This document shows, in pieces, positions 1-8,410 of a DNA stretch of 64,000 nt (positions are counted from its first letter, which is position 1; each line of letters begins with the position of its first letter). The position numbers and the translations under genes are program-made. Below the pieces are notes generated by a model. The model saw only the letters and a list, made by a program, of their open reading frames with translations. It ran no database searches and was not told where the DNA came from. The stretch spans positions 4,145,871-4,209,870 of the forward strand of contig CP060499.1 in the NCBI GenBank assembly GCA_024760525.1, in the 5' to 3' direction. The DNA comes from Nitrospira sp. (GTDB lineage Bacteria; Nitrospirota; Nitrospiria; Nitrospirales; Nitrospiraceae).

Positions 1-138
1 CGTTTCTACTTGTCGAGAAAAGATGAGAGGACGAGCTCAAGGAAAGACACGGTACTCGCTGGTAGAAGAAGCGGTCCGATAGGCACCCACTCGAGTCATC
101 GTATAAGACCGAGTGGAAATTTAATAATTCAGCAGTGT

Positions 139-1395
139 TTACGCAGACTTAGCGTCATTTTCCTGTTCGAATATGCGCATTGGTGGATTCTTACCCAAAA
201 TAGCATCCTCTGTAATCACAACCTCCATGATCTGCTTCTGCGAAGGCGCATCGTACATGACGTCGAGCATGACTTCTTCCAGGATCGCCCGAAGTCCCCG
301 AGCCCCCGTCTTTTGTAAATAGGCCTTTCGTGCGGCCGCCCCGAGCGCCCCCTCCGTAAATCGAAGCTTAACCTTCTCGAATGACAGCAGCTTTTCATAC
401 TGCTTCGTCAGGGCATTGCGTGGTTCGGTCAGGATACGAATCAGAGCTCGCTCGTCCAACTCTTCCAGCGTCGCTACGACCGGCAACCTTCCGACAAACT
501 CAGGAATCAGGCCGTACTTCAAGAAATCCTCAGGCTGCACCTTGGCCAACAGATCGCCTAAGCGAACGTCGCTCCTCCCACGAATTTCAGCTCCGAAGCC
601 CATCGACTTTCGATTCAGACGCTGTTCGATGATCTGCTCCAACCCGACGAACGCCCCACCACAAATGAACAGAATGTTGCTGGTGTTGACTTGAATAAAT
701 TCTTGATGCGGATGCTTTCTTCCTCCTTGCGGCGGGACATTCGCCACCGTGCCTTCTATCAGCTTCAGCAGGGCCTGCTGAACGCCTTCACCGGATACGT
801 CGCGAGTAATCGACGGGCTGTCGCTTTTCCGGCTGATCTTGTCGATCTCATCGATGTAGACGATCCCGCGCTCAGCCCGCTCTACATCGTAGTCGGCCGC
901 TTGCAGGAGCTTCAGAATGATATTCTCGACATCTTCGCCCACATAACCGGCTTCGGTCAGCGTTGTGGCATCGGCAAGGGTAAACGGGACATCCAAATAC
1001 TTGGCCAAGGTCTGAGCCAAGAGCGTCTTCCCTGTCCCGGTTGGACCCACCATGAGAATATTGCCCTTCTGAAGCTCGATATCATCAACCTCTTTTTCCT
1101 TTGACGAGATGCGCTTGTAGTGGTTATGCACGGCCACAGACAAAATACGTTTTGCACGTTCCTGTCCGATCACGTACTGATCGAGGTGATGTTTGATTTC
1201 CGCCGGTTTCTTGAGCTTCGACGAAATCTCTTCTTTGGCTTCTTCCCAATCCTCAGCGATGATGTCATTACAGAGGTTGACGCATTCATCACAGATATAG
1301 ACGGTCGGTCCGGCAATCAGTTTCCGAACCTCATCACGGCTTTTCCCACAGAAAGAACATCGCAAGTGCCGGTCCATCTTTTCCTGCTTGGCCAT
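139..1395 (-). CDS. clpX: ATP-dependent Clp protease ATP-binding subunit ClpX
   Basis: AAA+ unfoldase that recognises, unfolds and feeds substrates into the ClpP chamber in the cytoplasm. The 418-residue product is full length. An N-terminal zinc-binding domain has Cys13, Cys16, Cys35 and Cys38; Walker A GPTGTGKT is at 117-124, the GYVGED pore loop at 150-155 and a Walker B with DEID near 182. A sensor-2 region with GARGLR is near the C-terminus. It lies 13 bp downstream of clpP on the minus strand, in the order tig-clpP-clpX found in many bacteria, so co-transcription is very likely. Nothing unusual is seen in the protein. Confidence 0.98.
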   Translation of the reverse strand: MAKQEKMDRHLRCSFCGKSRDEVRKLIAGPTVYICDECVNLCNDIIAEDWEEAKEEISSKLKKPAEIKHHLDQYVIGQERAKRILSVAVHNHYKRISSKEKEVDDIELQKGNILMVGPTGTGKTLLAQTLAKYLDVPFTLADATTLTEAGYVGEDVENIILKLLQAADYDVERAERGIVYIDEIDKISRKSDSPSITRDVSGEGVQQALLKLIEGTVANVPPQGGRKHPHQEFIQVNTSNILFICGGAFVGLEQIIEQRLNRKSMGFGAEIRGRSDVRLGDLLAKVQPEDFLKYGLIPEFVGRLPVVATLEELDERALIRILTEPRNALTKQYEKLLSFEKVKLRFTEGALGAAARKAYLQKTGARGLRAILEEVMLDVMYDAPSQKQIMEVVITEDAILGKNPPMRIFEQENDAKSA

Positions 1396-1408
1396 GTACC
1401 CTCCTGTG

Positions 1409-2035
1409 TTACTTACCTTTCGCCCCGTCTCCGGATTCTACGGCTTTCATGAATTTCGGTGGCCGCGTAATGACCTCGTCAATGATACCGTATCGCTTCG
1501 CTTCCTCACCGGACATGAAATAGTCCCGTTCCGTGTCATGAGCAATCTTCTCGATCGGCTGCCCCGTGTGCTTAGCCATGATCTCATTGAGACGCTCGCG
1601 AATCTTTAGAATCTCTCGAGCGTGGATGTCGATTTCCGTCGCCTGTCCTTGGAATCCACCCAACGGTTGGTGGATCATCACCCTGGCATTCGGCAGCGCA
1701 AACCGTTTGCCCTTTGTTCCGGCGGTCAATAGAAGCGCTCCCATACTGGCAGCCTGGCCGAGACAGATGGTGTTGATCGGGGGTTTAACATATTGCATGG
1801 TATCGTAGATGCCCAATCCGGCCGTCACGCTGCCTCCGGGTGAATTGACATAGAGATTGATGTCCTTCTCGGGATCCTCCGCCTCAAGGAAGAGAAGCTG
1901 CGCGATCACCAAATTGGCGAAGACATCGTCAATCGGGGCACCGAGGAAAATGATACGGTCTTTGAGAAGGCGTGAATAAATATCATAGGCTCGTTCGCCT
2001 CGATTGGTTTGCTCCACGACGATCGGGACCAACAT
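1409..2035 (-). CDS. clpP: ATP-dependent Clp protease proteolytic subunit ClpP
   Basis: Serine peptidase subunit that assembles into the barrel used by ClpX. The product has 208 residues, typical for the family. The catalytic triad is visible: Ser97 in GQAASMGA, His122 in the MIHQPLGG motif and Asp171 in the ERD stretch. The N-terminal MLVPIVVEQTNRGERAYDIY segment is characteristic. It starts 63 bp after trigger factor and ends 13 bp before clpX, so the three genes form one proteostasis operon on the minus strand. Confidence 0.98.
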   Translation of the reverse strand: MLVPIVVEQTNRGERAYDIYSRLLKDRIIFLGAPIDDVFANLVIAQLLFLEAEDPEKDINLYVNSPGGSVTAGLGIYDTMQYVKPPINTICLGQAASMGALLLTAGTKGKRFALPNARVMIHQPLGGFQGQATEIDIHAREILKIRERLNEIMAKHTGQPIEKIAHDTERDYFMSGEEAKRYGIIDEVITRPPKFMKAVESGDGAKGK

Positions 2036-2098
2036 GTTCCTCGATTCCTTTCCTCGACGGCCCCTGTCCGTTCGATCAGGGGCTCCGACTGGTTACGC

Positions 2099-3415
2099 TT
2101 ATCCTTGAATGACCGCTTGCCGATAGACGACATCCAAAGCTTTATCGGCCAAGATCCGTGCTCGCAATTCATCGATGGAGTCCTGGCCACCTGCTTGAAT
2201 CATTTTTACGAGATCGGCCATCGGCACCCTCAGTTCCGTGGCCAATCGAGTCACCTCGTTGTTCAGATCTTCCTGGCTCACAGCCAAGCCTTCTTTCTCA
2301 GCGATGGCTTCCAGGATCAATCCCGCCTTGACACGACGATTCGCTTCTTCACGGTGTTCCTCGCGAATCTTTGTCAGTTCTTCTGCATCAGGTGCGGGGA
2401 GGGAGTCGAGAGCTTTCCCCCGCTGCCGTGCTTGTAATTTCTGCCGCACAATCGTGCTGAGTTCACGTTCCACGAGTGTATCAGGAAGGTCGAAATGATG
2501 GGTATCAATCAGGCGTTTGAGAATGACATCTTTGTAAGACTCCTCGATATCTTTCTTGAGCGCCTTTTCCATTTCACCGCGCAGCTTGTCCTTTAACTCC
2601 TGGAGCGATGCGTATGGTCCACAGTCCTTGGCGAATTCATCGTCAAGAGCCGGAAGCTTTTTGTGTTTGACCCCCTTGATATCGAGACTGAATCTGACTG
2701 ATTTTCCTGCGACACGCTGATCCGGATGACTCACTGGGTAAGTCTGAGGGATGTCTATAATCTCTCCTTCATGTCTTCCAATAAGGTGTGCATCGATTTC
2801 AATCCCCAGTAAGGCGGCCTTCGAACCTACCCTATGCAGTTGACCTTCTTTCTTCGTGCCTTCCAGAGCGATATCATCCAGAAATCCCTCGAGGTCGACG
2901 ATGGCATAGTCCCCCTCGGCTAGGACCGTACCGGCAGGCGCCGCATCCAACCGAGCCTGTTGCTCACGTAACACCTCGAGAGCACGGTCTACCTGTTCCT
3001 CTGCAACGGTACGCTTGTCGGCCGGGAGAGAAATAGGACTAGGGGCTCTATAACTACGCAGCTCGATCGTGGGTTTGATTTCGACTGTCGCCGTGAAGGT
3101 AAATGGAGAATCTTTCTTGATTTTGACCCGATCCAGGGGGGGAATATCCACCACGACCGGGTTGATACCGGCTTGTTTGATGGCTCGACCATAGAAATCC
3201 GGCACAAGCTTTCGAATCACGTCTTCTTCGACTGTTTTGGCATACCGCTTCTCTAGAATAGCCAGGGGGGCCTTTCCTGGTCGAAACCCTGGAATGTGAA
3301 CTTGACGGTTGAGCTCTAAATACGCACGTGAAAATTGCTGTGTCACCTCGTCGGCCGGCACCTCGATTTTCAAGGCGCGTTTCATCGGCCCTAGCTCGGT
3401 CACTTCCATTTTCAT
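2099..3415 (-). CDS. tig: Trigger factor (ribosome-associated peptidyl-prolyl isomerase)
   Basis: Co-translational folding chaperone docking on ribosomal protein L23. The N-terminal ribosome-binding domain carries the signature GFRPGK at about residues 43-48, followed by a PPIase domain and a long helical C-terminal domain. I chose the ATG at 3415, giving 438 residues starting MKMEVTELG. The open frame runs 75 bp further upstream but that part lies in the tRNA-Leu gene and has no homology to trigger factors. It is first in the tig-clpP-clpX operon and may share a transcript with the tRNA just upstream. Confidence 0.97.
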   Translation of the reverse strand: MKMEVTELGPMKRALKIEVPADEVTQQFSRAYLELNRQVHIPGFRPGKAPLAILEKRYAKTVEEDVIRKLVPDFYGRAIKQAGINPVVVDIPPLDRVKIKKDSPFTFTATVEIKPTIELRSYRAPSPISLPADKRTVAEEQVDRALEVLREQQARLDAAPAGTVLAEGDYAIVDLEGFLDDIALEGTKKEGQLHRVGSKAALLGIEIDAHLIGRHEGEIIDIPQTYPVSHPDQRVAGKSVRFSLDIKGVKHKKLPALDDEFAKDCGPYASLQELKDKLRGEMEKALKKDIEESYKDVILKRLIDTHHFDLPDTLVERELSTIVRQKLQARQRGKALDSLPAPDAEELTKIREEHREEANRRVKAGLILEAIAEKEGLAVSQEDLNNEVTRLATELRVPMADLVKMIQAGGQDSIDELRARILADKALDVVYRQAVIQG

Positions 3416-3450
3416 TGTCAGAATCTGGCTCCCTCGAAGGATTGAAGTAG

Positions 3451-3533
3451 TGGTGCGAGAGGGGGGACTTGAACCCCCACGGTTGCCCACGAGATCCTAA
3501 GTCTCGCGCGTCTGCCAGTTCCGCCACTCTCGC
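3451..3533 (-). tRNA. tRNA-Leu (anticodon TAG)
   Basis: An 83-nt cloverleaf on the minus strand. The acceptor stem GCGAGAG pairs with CTCTCGC, followed by discriminator A and an encoded CCA. The D arm has GGCGGAACTGGCAGACGC, the anticodon stem CGAGA/TCTCG encloses loop CTTAGGA (anticodon TAG), there is a type II variable arm, and the T arm is GGGGGTTCAAGTCCCCC. It lies only 35 bp upstream of the tig start on the same strand. Confidence 0.97.
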
Positions 3534-3874
3534 ACAGTGGAGAACGTCTGCGAGGCTGTCACCGTAAGACAGCGAAAACACGCGATGTCGTATAGCGTTG
3601 TACCGTCGAAGATATGCAAGTGTCAACCCATACGACCGGGGGTACTCCATCCCTAGTAGGAATGGTTCGGTCAGACAGGTTGGTCCCCTCATCGATTTCT
3701 TTGGACGGAGAGCACTCTCTTCTTTCCTGCTCTCTGTGGTGCAACTCAACAGAGGATTGTCTCGAGCCAAGAATCACCTTTTGGCCAGCTCGCAACCGAC
3801 GCAACGGCTAGACCGTCCGCCTTGCCGGTCATGAACACGCATGCTAAGATGCCACCCTTTACACTTCTCGACGC
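3534..3874. other. Intergenic region between tRNA-Leu and tRNA-Ser
   Basis: No convincing gene. It must hold the minus-strand promoter for tRNA-Leu/tig; a TTGACA-like box is visible on the minus strand near 3640, but no well-spaced -10 could be assigned. The tRNA-Ser promoter at its right end is listed separately. Open frames here are not supported by composition or by ribosome binding sites. Confidence 0.6.
3822..3850 (+). promoter_or_regulatory. Putative sigma-70 promoter of tRNA-Ser
   Basis: TTGCCG at 3822-3827, 17-bp spacer, TAAGAT at 3845-3850. The mature tRNA-Ser starts 25 bp downstream, as expected for a short leader. Confidence 0.6.
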
Positions 3875-3964
<90 letters not shown>

Positions 3965-4069
3965 TACCGCACTTCGTGTGTATCGCCCGCTCTTTGATCG
4001 TTGGATCGTATTGTTACGGGCGGATGACAGCTGCATGTGTGGACTGTTGGAGAGCCTAGCGTGAGAATA

Positions 4070-4172
4070 GGGGCTGGGCCCTGTGCAATAGAACCCTGTG
4101 AACCCCGCCAGGTCCGGAAGGAAGCAACGGTAAGCAGCCAGTTCTGTGTGCCGCAGGATCACCTGGCCCCAC
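4070..4172 (+). ncRNA. ffs: Signal recognition particle RNA, small bacterial (4.5S) type
   Basis: The conserved apical domain is readable: GTGAACCCCGCCAGGTCCG, the GGAA tetraloop, then the asymmetric-loop strand GAAGCAACGGTAAGC at about 4108-4135. The ends (GGGGCTGGGCC near 4070 and CCTGGCCCC near 4162-4170) pair into a long hairpin. A T-rich run follows at 4174-4180 and may end transcription. This RNA binds Ffh in co-translational targeting. The exact ends are estimated from pairing. dnaX follows about 100 bp downstream. Confidence 0.93.
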
Positions 4173-4279
4173 TGTTTTTTATCAGACGCGTTGAAAAACC
4201 CCCAAACTGCTCCGATGACCCAAGTCTCGTATCTGCATCACTCCTGGAATATCGCTCACCATAGGGAGTAAAGCATCCA

Positions 4280-6076
4280 TTGGACTACCAAGTCTCCGCG
4301 CGAAAATACCGGCCCGGCACGTTTGACGATGTGATTGGGCAGCCTCATGTCGTCCAGACGCTGATGAACGCGGTTTCAACCAAGCGGATCGCTCACGCCT
4401 ACCTCTTTTCCGGCACGCGCGGCGTGGGGAAAACGACCGTCGCGCGTATCCTCGCGAAGGCGCTCAACTGCGAACGAGGGCTGACCAGTCGTCCGTGCGA
4501 CACGTGCGAAAACTGCCGCGAGATTGCGCAAGGGAGCTCCGTCGACGTGATCGAGATTGACGGCGCGTCCAATACCGGCGTGGACGATGTTCGCGAGATC
4601 CGCGAGAACGTCAAATTCTCGCCGTTTCGCGGTCAGTTTCGAGTCTATATCATCGACGAAGTTCACATGCTCTCAAATTCTGCCTTCAATGCCCTGTTGA
4701 AGACACTCGAAGAACCGCCGGCCCATGTGGTCTTCATTTTTGCGACAACGGAAATTCACAAGATCCCTGCGACGATTCTTTCTCGATGCCAGCATTATAA
4801 TTTTCGGCGGATTGCCAGGACCGAAATCATCGAACGCCTTCGACACGTGGCTGTCCAGGACGGGTTGGCACTCGAGGAACGAAGCTTCGTAGCCCTGGCT
4901 CGTGCCAGTGAAGGAAGTATGCGAGATGCTCTGAGTCTGCTCGATCAGGCAATTGCGTATGGCGGGAAGACCATCCGGCACACGGATCTCGAAGTGCTAT
5001 TGGGCGCAGTGCCACAAGAGCTGGTGCAGGGGCTCATCGGAGCCATGATCACCCAAGACAGCCCCACCGCTCTAGCCAGTCTGGCGAATTTGTTGGACCA
5101 GGGACATGACTTGCGCGCATTTTGCGCCGAAGTGGTGGAACACCTCCGCAATTTGCTTGTGGCGGCAGTCGTTCCTGGCGCACGAGAGTTGCAGAGTTTG
5201 ATCGAAACATCGGATGAAGATCTGAAGCAGCTTTCGATGGATGCCAAGACGCTGACTCCGGAACAGCTTCAGGAACTGCTCGCAATCTTCCTCCAGGCGG
5301 AAGATTCGTTACGATTCAGCGCTCATCCTCGATTTGTTATGGAGACTGCAGCGGTTCGGGCCACGCGATTGCTGCGCCAACGAGAGAGTGTCGTGGCCCG
5401 GCCGCTCCCGACAGGGCCGTCTTCGAGCCATAAACTTTCGGTTGCGCCTGAAGCACAGAAGACTGCGCCATCGACACCGCCTCTCCCGACTGTGCGCCAG
5501 GACGTATCTCTCGCCTCAGCATCGGTCTCTAAACCTCCCTCATCCGAGGTAGGAAAGGACGAAGAGCGTGCGAATGCACCCGCTCCATCCCACAAGCTCG
5601 TCACCGATACGACAACAACCACCTCGATTCCTCACCTTCCCACAACCGTCGGCCCACAACCGACACTGCAATGGGAATCAGTCCAAGAAGAGGTCGCAGC
5701 GTCATTTCCAAACATCGCGCCCTTCCTGGAAGCCGGTCGGTTTATCGGGATGGAAGGCGGCTTCGTCACCATCGGGTTTGCCAGGCAGGCAACCCTGGCC
5801 AGGGGCAGACTGGAGAAGGAAGAGAATCTCCACGTGTTAGCAAAGCTGTGTGAGCAGCAATTGGGGCACGCCGTGCGGGTTCGCATCGTTGAACTCACCG
5901 ACACGCATCCACCGGGGCCGACCATGGCGCAAGCACGAGCAGCCAAGGAACAAGAGCAGCGGTTGGTGTTATTCGAACGTGCGAAGGCAAATCCGACGGT
6001 CAAGCAGGCACTTGAGATATTCGGCGTCGAGTTAGCCGATGTTCGTACCATAGCCCAACAGGAGGCAAGCGAATGA
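4280..6076 (+). CDS. dnaX: DNA polymerase III subunit gamma/tau
   Basis: Clamp-loader ATPase of the replicative polymerase. The 598-residue protein has the AAA+ core with Walker A GTRGVGKT at 45-52, zinc ligands Cys64, Cys73, Cys76 and Cys79, a DEVHMLS Walker B, and an SRC arginine-finger motif. Residues around 370-460 are a low-complexity Pro/Ser/Thr-rich linker, followed by a tau-like C-terminal domain. The start is TTG at 4280, preceded by GGGAG about 12 bp upstream; it gives the usual MDYQVSARKYRP N-terminus. The gene overlaps the next by 4 bp (ATGA), so translation is probably coupled. Confidence 0.96.
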   Translation: MDYQVSARKYRPGTFDDVIGQPHVVQTLMNAVSTKRIAHAYLFSGTRGVGKTTVARILAKALNCERGLTSRPCDTCENCREIAQGSSVDVIEIDGASNTGVDDVREIRENVKFSPFRGQFRVYIIDEVHMLSNSAFNALLKTLEEPPAHVVFIFATTEIHKIPATILSRCQHYNFRRIARTEIIERLRHVAVQDGLALEERSFVALARASEGSMRDALSLLDQAIAYGGKTIRHTDLEVLLGAVPQELVQGLIGAMITQDSPTALASLANLLDQGHDLRAFCAEVVEHLRNLLVAAVVPGARELQSLIETSDEDLKQLSMDAKTLTPEQLQELLAIFLQAEDSLRFSAHPRFVMETAAVRATRLLRQRESVVARPLPTGPSSSHKLSVAPEAQKTAPSTPPLPTVRQDVSLASASVSKPPSSEVGKDEERANAPAPSHKLVTDTTTTTSIPHLPTTVGPQPTLQWESVQEEVAASFPNIAPFLEAGRFIGMEGGFVTIGFARQATLARGRLEKEENLHVLAKLCEQQLGHAVRVRIVELTDTHPPGPTMAQARAAKEQEQRLVLFERAKANPTVKQALEIFGVELADVRTIAQQEASE

Positions 6077-6396
6077 AAAATCCTTTCGGCAACATGAACA
6101 ACATCCTCAAACAAGCCCAGGCCATGCAGGAGCAAATGGCCAAGATACAGGAGCAGGCGGCATCGAAAACCGCCAGCGGGACGGCGGGCGGTGGGATTGT
6201 CACGGTGACGGCGAATGGTGCGATGCAGATCGTCAGCGTGGTCATCGATCCCGAAGTCGTCAAAAGCGGCGATGTCGATATGCTCCAGGATCTCGTGGTG
6301 GCCGCGACGAATGAGGCGCTCCGAAAAGCCAAGGAGTTGATGGAGGGCGAAATGAAAGCGCTGACCGGCGGGATGAAAATCCCGGGCCTTTTCTGA
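6073..6396 (+). CDS. YbaB/EbfC family nucleoid-associated protein
   Basis: Small DNA-binding protein of the YbaB/EbfC family, 107 residues, forming a homodimer in known members. It starts MKNPFGNMNNILKQAQAMQ, the usual N-terminal helix, followed by the conserved central strand region with VTVTANG and a helix ending in the typical GMKIPGLF. It sits between dnaX (4-bp overlap) and recR (1-bp overlap), the classic dnaX-ybaB-recR operon. Confidence 0.95.
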   Translation: MKNPFGNMNNILKQAQAMQEQMAKIQEQAASKTASGTAGGGIVTVTANGAMQIVSVVIDPEVVKSGDVDMLQDLVVAATNEALRKAKELMEGEMKALTGGMKIPGLF

Positions 6397-6998
6397 TGGC
6401 CGTCGATCAACAAGGGCTGTTGGCCAGATTGATCAAGGAACTGGTCCGTCTCCCGGGAATCGGCCACAAGAGCGCGCAGCGTCTGGCTTTTCACCTCATG
6501 AAAGCTGAACGGGAAGACGCCTTGCGCTTGGCGGATGCCATACGGGCGGTGAAGGATGGGCTGGCGTTTTGCAGAAGCTGCCGGAATATCGCCGAAGGGG
6601 ATTTGTGCGAGTTTTGTCTTGACCCTAAACGCGATCGTACGAAGATATTTGTCGTTGAGGAACCGAGCACCCTCTATGCTGTTGAACGCGCCGGCGCCTA
6701 TCGTGGGCTGTATCACGTTCTGTTGGGCGCGCTTTCGCCGCTCGACGGCGTAGGTCCTGGAGATATCAAAGCTGACGAACTCATTGAGCGTGTGAAACTC
6801 GGAGGGGTCGAAGAAATCATTCTTGCAACGAACCCCACCATTGAAGGAGAAGCCACCGCAATTTACCTCACCCGGTTGCTCAAGCCGTTCGGTGTGCGTG
6901 TTTCTCGAATCGCCTATGGAATTCCCGTGGGCATGGACATTGAGTATGCGGACGAAGTGACGTTGCTGAAATCGATCGAAGGTCGGCGGGATTTGTAA
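6396..6998 (+). CDS. recR: Recombination mediator RecR
   Basis: Works with RecF/RecO to load RecA on gapped DNA. The product is 200 residues, the normal length. It has an N-terminal helix-hairpin-helix (LPGIGHKSAQRLAFHL), a zinc finger with Cys59, Cys62, Cys71 and Cys74, and a Toprim domain beginning with IFVVEEPSTLYAVERAGAY, ending with the conserved GMDIEYADEVTL. It is the last gene of the dnaX-ybaB-recR operon. Confidence 0.97.
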   Translation: MAVDQQGLLARLIKELVRLPGIGHKSAQRLAFHLMKAEREDALRLADAIRAVKDGLAFCRSCRNIAEGDLCEFCLDPKRDRTKIFVVEEPSTLYAVERAGAYRGLYHVLLGALSPLDGVGPGDIKADELIERVKLGGVEEIILATNPTIEGEATAIYLTRLLKPFGVRVSRIAYGIPVGMDIEYADEVTLLKSIEGRRDL

Positions 6999-7011
6999 TG
7001 TTCGGTCCTCG

Positions 7012-7040
7012 TTGACCGCCCTCATTCAGGCTGGTATAGT
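7012..7040 (+). promoter_or_regulatory. Putative sigma-70 promoter of the dksA-like gene
   Basis: TTGACC at 7012-7017, 17-bp spacer, TATAGT at 7035-7040. Transcription would begin near 7047, so a TTG start at 7012 would lie within the promoter. This supports the ATG at 7066 as the start of the following gene. Confidence 0.65.
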
Positions 7041-7065
7041 TTGCTGTTTTTCTCGCACGTGGAAC

Positions 7066-7521
7066 ATGGCTATGAAAGCACGCCCGTCCAGTAAACGCGC
7101 TCCTTCGACCAAATCGCCGAGCACGGCGCGCGCCAAAGGCTCGGTGAAGAGCCGGAAGGCACCTGCCAAGAACGCGAAATACCCTGACATCCGCCGTGAC
7201 CTTGAACGCCAGCGCGAGGCAATTCTGAATGAGGTCGGGGAAGTGCTGACGCATCGCGGCGATCTCGAGGCATTTCCCGACGTCAGCGACCAAGCGTCCG
7301 CCGAAGTGGATCAGAATTTTTCCATGCGAATTCGCGAGCGCGAGCGGAAGTTGCTCAAGAAGATCGACGAAGCCTTGGAACGGATGAATGCCGCGACCTA
7401 TGGGATTTGCGAACACTGCGGCGGGGACATCCCTTACAAGCGGCTCAAAGCCCGTCCCGTGACCACACTCTGCATCGAGTGTAAAACCCTCCAGGAACAG
7501 CAGGAACGGGCTCGAGGCTGA
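7066..7521 (+). CDS. DksA/TraR-type zinc finger regulator
   Basis: Member of the DksA/TraR family, whose characterised members bind RNA polymerase through the secondary channel and modulate transcription with ppGpp. The 151-residue product has a Lys/Arg/Ser-rich basic N-terminus (about 35 residues), a coiled-coil region and a C-terminal zinc finger with Cys115, Cys118, Cys136 and Cys139 (C-x2-C...C-x2-C). The start is placed at ATG 7066 because a promoter occupies 7012-7040. The coiled-coil tip contains DVSDQASAEVDQ, resembling the acidic tip motif of this family. The basic N-terminal extension is unlike E. coli DksA. Confidence 0.85.
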   Translation: MAMKARPSSKRAPSTKSPSTARAKGSVKSRKAPAKNAKYPDIRRDLERQREAILNEVGEVLTHRGDLEAFPDVSDQASAEVDQNFSMRIRERERKLLKKIDEALERMNAATYGICEHCGGDIPYKRLKARPVTTLCIECKTLQEQQERARG

Positions 7522-7541
7522 GCTTGTTTTCTCTTCGCAGA

Positions 7542-8288
7542 TTAAAAATGCAGAGCGACTCCGCCCACCAGATGAATTGTTGAAATGCTATAACGTTCCC
7601 AATAGAAGTCCGTTTCATACTTGAACGTATGCCAGCCCTGTGTCCATTTGGCTTCGCCGAAGAGGGCTAGGTACTTGATCACAAAGAACTTGATGCCTCC
7701 TAATCCCTGAAAACAAGGGGAGTAGCTGGTCTCTTCGTAGCTTCCCGCTGAGAGGCGGGCTCGTTGCACACCCCCTCCAATACCCACATAGGGATACCAT
7801 CGCCCCTGCGGCATTTCTGCCGTGGCTCGGATCGGATATCGGAACAGCAGATTGAACGTCATATTGTCGATCGCGAATTCCTTCCGGGAGATGGGCCCTA
7901 TGAATCCAAGCGGCATTCCACTGATTAAGAATGTTCCAACTGCCGGGAGCACCTGCCCCGCCGGAACATCTGCGGTAAACCTGGTCCAATCGATTTCTAA
8001 TCCGATTTGCGGCTGCCAGCTGTATTTTCTGGGCACATGCCAGGCAGTGAGTTTGCCACCAAACGTTCCGGAATCTTCAAAACGGAGATTCGTTCCTTTA
8101 CCATCGATTGGCTCTACCATCCCTGTAGAAACATTTATTAGTATGTTGTTCTGAAATGTGGTGTCGCCATGAAACGCCCATCCTCCATATCCCCCGACTG
8201 AAAATTCCCAGTTTCGTTCCGCAGCTGCCGGTATAGTTTCATTCCAAAAACACGCGGCAAGAAGGCCACACCAGATTGCATGACGCAT
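7542..8288 (-). CDS. Outer-membrane beta-barrel-like protein
   Basis: Not assigned to a named family. The 248-residue product has an N-terminal signal peptide (MRHAIWCGLLAACFWNETIPAAA), then alternating hydrophobic/polar strands rich in Gly and aromatic residues (SVGGYGGWAFHG, YPYVGIGGGVQRARL) and ends in a C-terminal Phe (GGVALHF), as expected for a small outer-membrane barrel. It is convergent with the dksA-like gene, only 20 bp away. Its role is unknown; a porin-like or OmpA-like structural role is an inference. Confidence 0.7.
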   Translation of the reverse strand: MRHAIWCGLLAACFWNETIPAAAERNWEFSVGGYGGWAFHGDTTFQNNILINVSTGMVEPIDGKGTNLRFEDSGTFGGKLTAWHVPRKYSWQPQIGLEIDWTRFTADVPAGQVLPAVGTFLISGMPLGFIGPISRKEFAIDNMTFNLLFRYPIRATAEMPQGRWYPYVGIGGGVQRARLSAGSYEETSYSPCFQGLGGIKFFVIKYLALFGEAKWTQGWHTFKYETDFYWERYSISTIHLVGGVALHF

Positions 8289-8410
8289 AAAGGATCCTCC
8301 AGGGCAAGAAGTTGACCGCTCATCATCTTAATAGTAATGAATAAGAACTACTAGATATTACCGATTTTATGCGACACGCAAAATCGGTATGGAAGTGAGC
8401 GCGGCGGAAG

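Noticed and set aside
1..138. Possible terminator hairpin CCACTCG/CGAGTGG at 91-120
   Set aside because: Loop of 16 nt and no T-run; not enough to call a terminator of the clp operon.
2099..3490. Longer trigger factor start with MGNRGGSS
   Set aside because: The extra 25 codons lie in the tRNA-Leu gene and do not resemble trigger factor N-termini.
7012..7065. TTG start of the dksA-like gene
   Set aside because: Coincides with a well-formed promoter (TTGACC-17-TATAGT).
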